Shown: positions 62,849-64,000 of the stretch, piece after piece
Layout: every line of letters begins with the position of its first letter
Position numbering within the stretch: position 1 is the first letter of the stretch
Assembly: GCF_900114485.1 (NCBI RefSeq)
Contig: NZ_FOTF01000015.1
Location: 19,966-83,965 of the forward strand
DNA length: 64,000 nucleotides
DNA from: Loktanella salsilacus
GTDB lineage: Bacteria > Pseudomonadota > Alphaproteobacteria > Rhodobacterales > Rhodobacteraceae
Reading direction: 5' to 3'
Translations under genes and position numbers: made by a program
The notes under the pieces: generated by a model
Seen by the model: the letters and a program-made list of their open reading frames with translations, nothing else
Database searches by the model: none
Told to the model about the DNA's origin: nothing

Positions 62849-63628
62849 ATGCAATCAAAACTGACATCAAGCGCGATCACTCTGGCATCTTTGGCCGCGC
62901 TGATTGTGCTGTGGGCCGTGGCGGCGTGGTGGATTGAGACGCCGCGCACCTTTCCCGGGCCGGGGCAGGTTGGCGCGATCATGGTGCAAGAGGCGTTGAA
63001 CGGCAAACTGGCCCATCATCTGGTCCCGACGCTGGTGCGCGTTGCGCTGGCGTTTGGCATTTCCATGGGGATCGGCGTGGCGCTGGGCGTGATGCTGGGG
63101 ACGATGCCGCGGCTGAACCGCTGGCTTGATCCTTGGGTTGTCGTCGCGCTGAACATCCCGGCGCTGGTCGTGATCGTGATGTGCTATCTGTGGATCGGTT
63201 TGAACGAGACGGCTGCCATTGTGGCCGTCAGCTTTAACAAGACCGCAACGGTGATTGTCACGGTGCGCGAAGGCGCGCGGGCGCTGGACCGGCCGCTGCG
63301 GGATATGGCGCAGGTTTACAAACTGTCGCGGCTGGACCGCTTGCGTCATGTCGTGATCCCGCAGCTTGCCCCATACCTGTCATCGGCGGCGCGCAACGGT
63401 TTGGCGATCATCTGGAAGCTGGTGCTTGTGGTGGAATTTCTGGGCCGTCCCGACGGGATCGGCTTTCAGATTCACCTGTATTTTCAACTGTTCGAGGTGC
63501 CTTACGTCATGGCCTATGCCCTGTCGTTCATCGTCGTCATGCTGGGAATCGAATACGGCATCATGCAACGGCTCGAGGCGCGGGCGACGCGGTGGAGGCA
63601 GCCGGTCCAGACGCGCTATTTTACATAA
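62849..63628 (+). CDS. ABC transporter permease, TauC/SsuC-like
   Basis: A 259-residue binding-protein-dependent permease with six helices (AITLASLAALIVLWAVAAWW; ALAFGISMGIGVALGVMLG; VVVALNIPALVVIVMCYLWI). The cytoplasmic EAA loop is DMAQVYKLSRLDRLRHVVIP. It is the expected partner of the binding protein at 47669 and the ATPase at 48637, although it is 13.6 kb away; no other permease of this type is in the window. ATG at 62849 follows GAGGGG. Transcribed away from the NosR-like gene across the shared operator motif. Confidence 0.88.
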   Translation: MQSKLTSSAITLASLAALIVLWAVAAWWIETPRTFPGPGQVGAIMVQEALNGKLAHHLVPTLVRVALAFGISMGIGVALGVMLGTMPRLNRWLDPWVVVALNIPALVVIVMCYLWIGLNETAAIVAVSFNKTATVIVTVREGARALDRPLRDMAQVYKLSRLDRLRHVVIPQLAPYLSSAARNGLAIIWKLVLVVEFLGRPDGIGFQIHLYFQLFEVPYVMAYALSFIVVMLGIEYGIMQRLEARATRWRQPVQTRYFT

Positions 63629-63657
63629 TATGTATTGCATGCGAAACAGTTGTACGC

Positions 63658-63701
63658 GCAAAGTTAGAATGTCTCACATCTGCAAAGTAGAAGTGTCACA
63701 C
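63658..63701. repeat. Imperfect direct repeats at the end of the insertion element
   Basis: GCAAAGTTAGAATGTCTCAC (63658-63677) and GCAAAGTAGAAGTGTCACAC (63682-63701) are similar units separated by ATCT. Their position just upstream of the transposase suggests they form the left end and transposase-binding sites of the element. Confidence 0.5.
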
Positions 63702-63735
63702 TTCCCTCTTGATCAAGCAGGATTGGAGTGTGGCC

Positions 63736-64000
63736 GTGGGATTGATGATCATGAGCGAGCGCGAACTGAACCGCATTGAAGTACTGAGCCAAGTGACACG
63801 CGGCGTGATGACGGCCGTGACAGCAGCCAACGTGCTGGGATTGAGCCGGCGACAGGTCCATAGGTTGCTGAAGGATTTTCAGACTGGAGGTCCTGGTGCC
63901 ATCCGGCACAAGGCGCGTGGTCGTCAATCCAACAATTGGATTGACCCAGCGGTGCGTGAGTTCGCCGTGACGTTGGTCAGGGAGAAGTATAGCGATTTTG
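63736..64000 (+). mobile_element. ISNCY-type insertion sequence, left part with transposase N-terminus
   Basis: The frame from GTG 63736 (GGAG seven bases upstream) runs to the window end: VGLMIMSERELNRIEVLSQV, then AANVLGLSRRQVHRLLKDF, a helix-turn-helix, and GAIRHKARGRQSNNW. This is the ISNCY-family transposase N-terminus. The catalytic domain lies beyond the window. The element sits 100 bases downstream of the ABC permease gene, at the right flank of the alcohol-oxidation cluster. Confidence 0.85.

Noticed and set aside
1..64000. tRNA, rRNA, riboswitch or CRISPR array
   Set aside because: Intergenic regions were read for T-loop sequences, rRNA-like stretches and evenly spaced repeats; none was found.

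Overview
The window is chromosomal DNA from a high-G+C alphaproteobacterium, almost certainly the Roseobacter group of Rhodobacterales; I cannot name the genus. The signs are a GcrA cell-cycle regulator, a DUF1467 gene beside methylmalonyl-CoA epimerase, a small lipoprotein of the family often labelled 'arginine transporter', and many copies of an intergenic hairpin element ending in GGTATTTTTGACCAGAAG. No rRNA, tRNA or CRISPR array was seen.

Positions 1-33.3 kb are mostly housekeeping: carB (partial), aspS, an L,D-transpeptidase, a DUF1800/DUF1501/GNAT operon, methylmalonyl-CoA epimerase, a nitroreductase/EI24 pair, an M48 lipoprotein protease, a PAQR membrane protein, rimO, gcrA, argD-argF, hrpB, rpmB, meaB and lepA. 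At 33.3-35.1 kb a visibly AT-rich two-gene cassette (DUF262 protein plus an R-x4-H HEPN protein of the MAE_28990 type) fits exactly between the lepA stop codon and the start codon of a PhnA-family gene. It looks like a horizontally acquired defence or toxin-like module. Ordinary metabolism resumes at 35.6-41.5 kb: a 3-hydroxyisobutyrate-dehydrogenase-like enzyme, 3-hydroxybutyrate dehydrogenase, mprF and a type-2 glycerate kinase.

From 41.5 to 63.6 kb lies one large periplasmic alcohol-oxidation supercluster. It holds a response regulator, a FIST sensor and a hybrid histidine kinase (resembling the NosP/NahK locus beside the Pseudomonas exa genes). It also holds a PQQ alcohol dehydrogenase carrying the D-x-D lanthanide signature on an ExaA-like framework (ExaF/PedH type), cytochrome c550 PedF and an MxaJ-like binding protein. 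A PedA1A2BC-type ABC system (lanthanide uptake in Pseudomonas putida) is followed by a Sel1 protein. The rest is a form-II molybdenum hydroxylase (CoxG-, CoxS-, CoxL- and CoxM-like), an ApbE flavin transferase with a NosR-like FMN/4Fe-4S membrane protein, and a second ABC importer whose permease sits 13.6 kb from its ATPase. Proposed flow: alcohol to aldehyde by the PQQ enzyme with electrons to PedF, aldehyde to acid by the molybdoenzyme, and a membrane flavin/Fe-S protein for redox balance. Three divergent promoter regions share a GACC-WW-GGTC dyad, a candidate operator for the whole cluster.

The window ends inside an ISNCY-type transposase that marks the right flank of the cluster.
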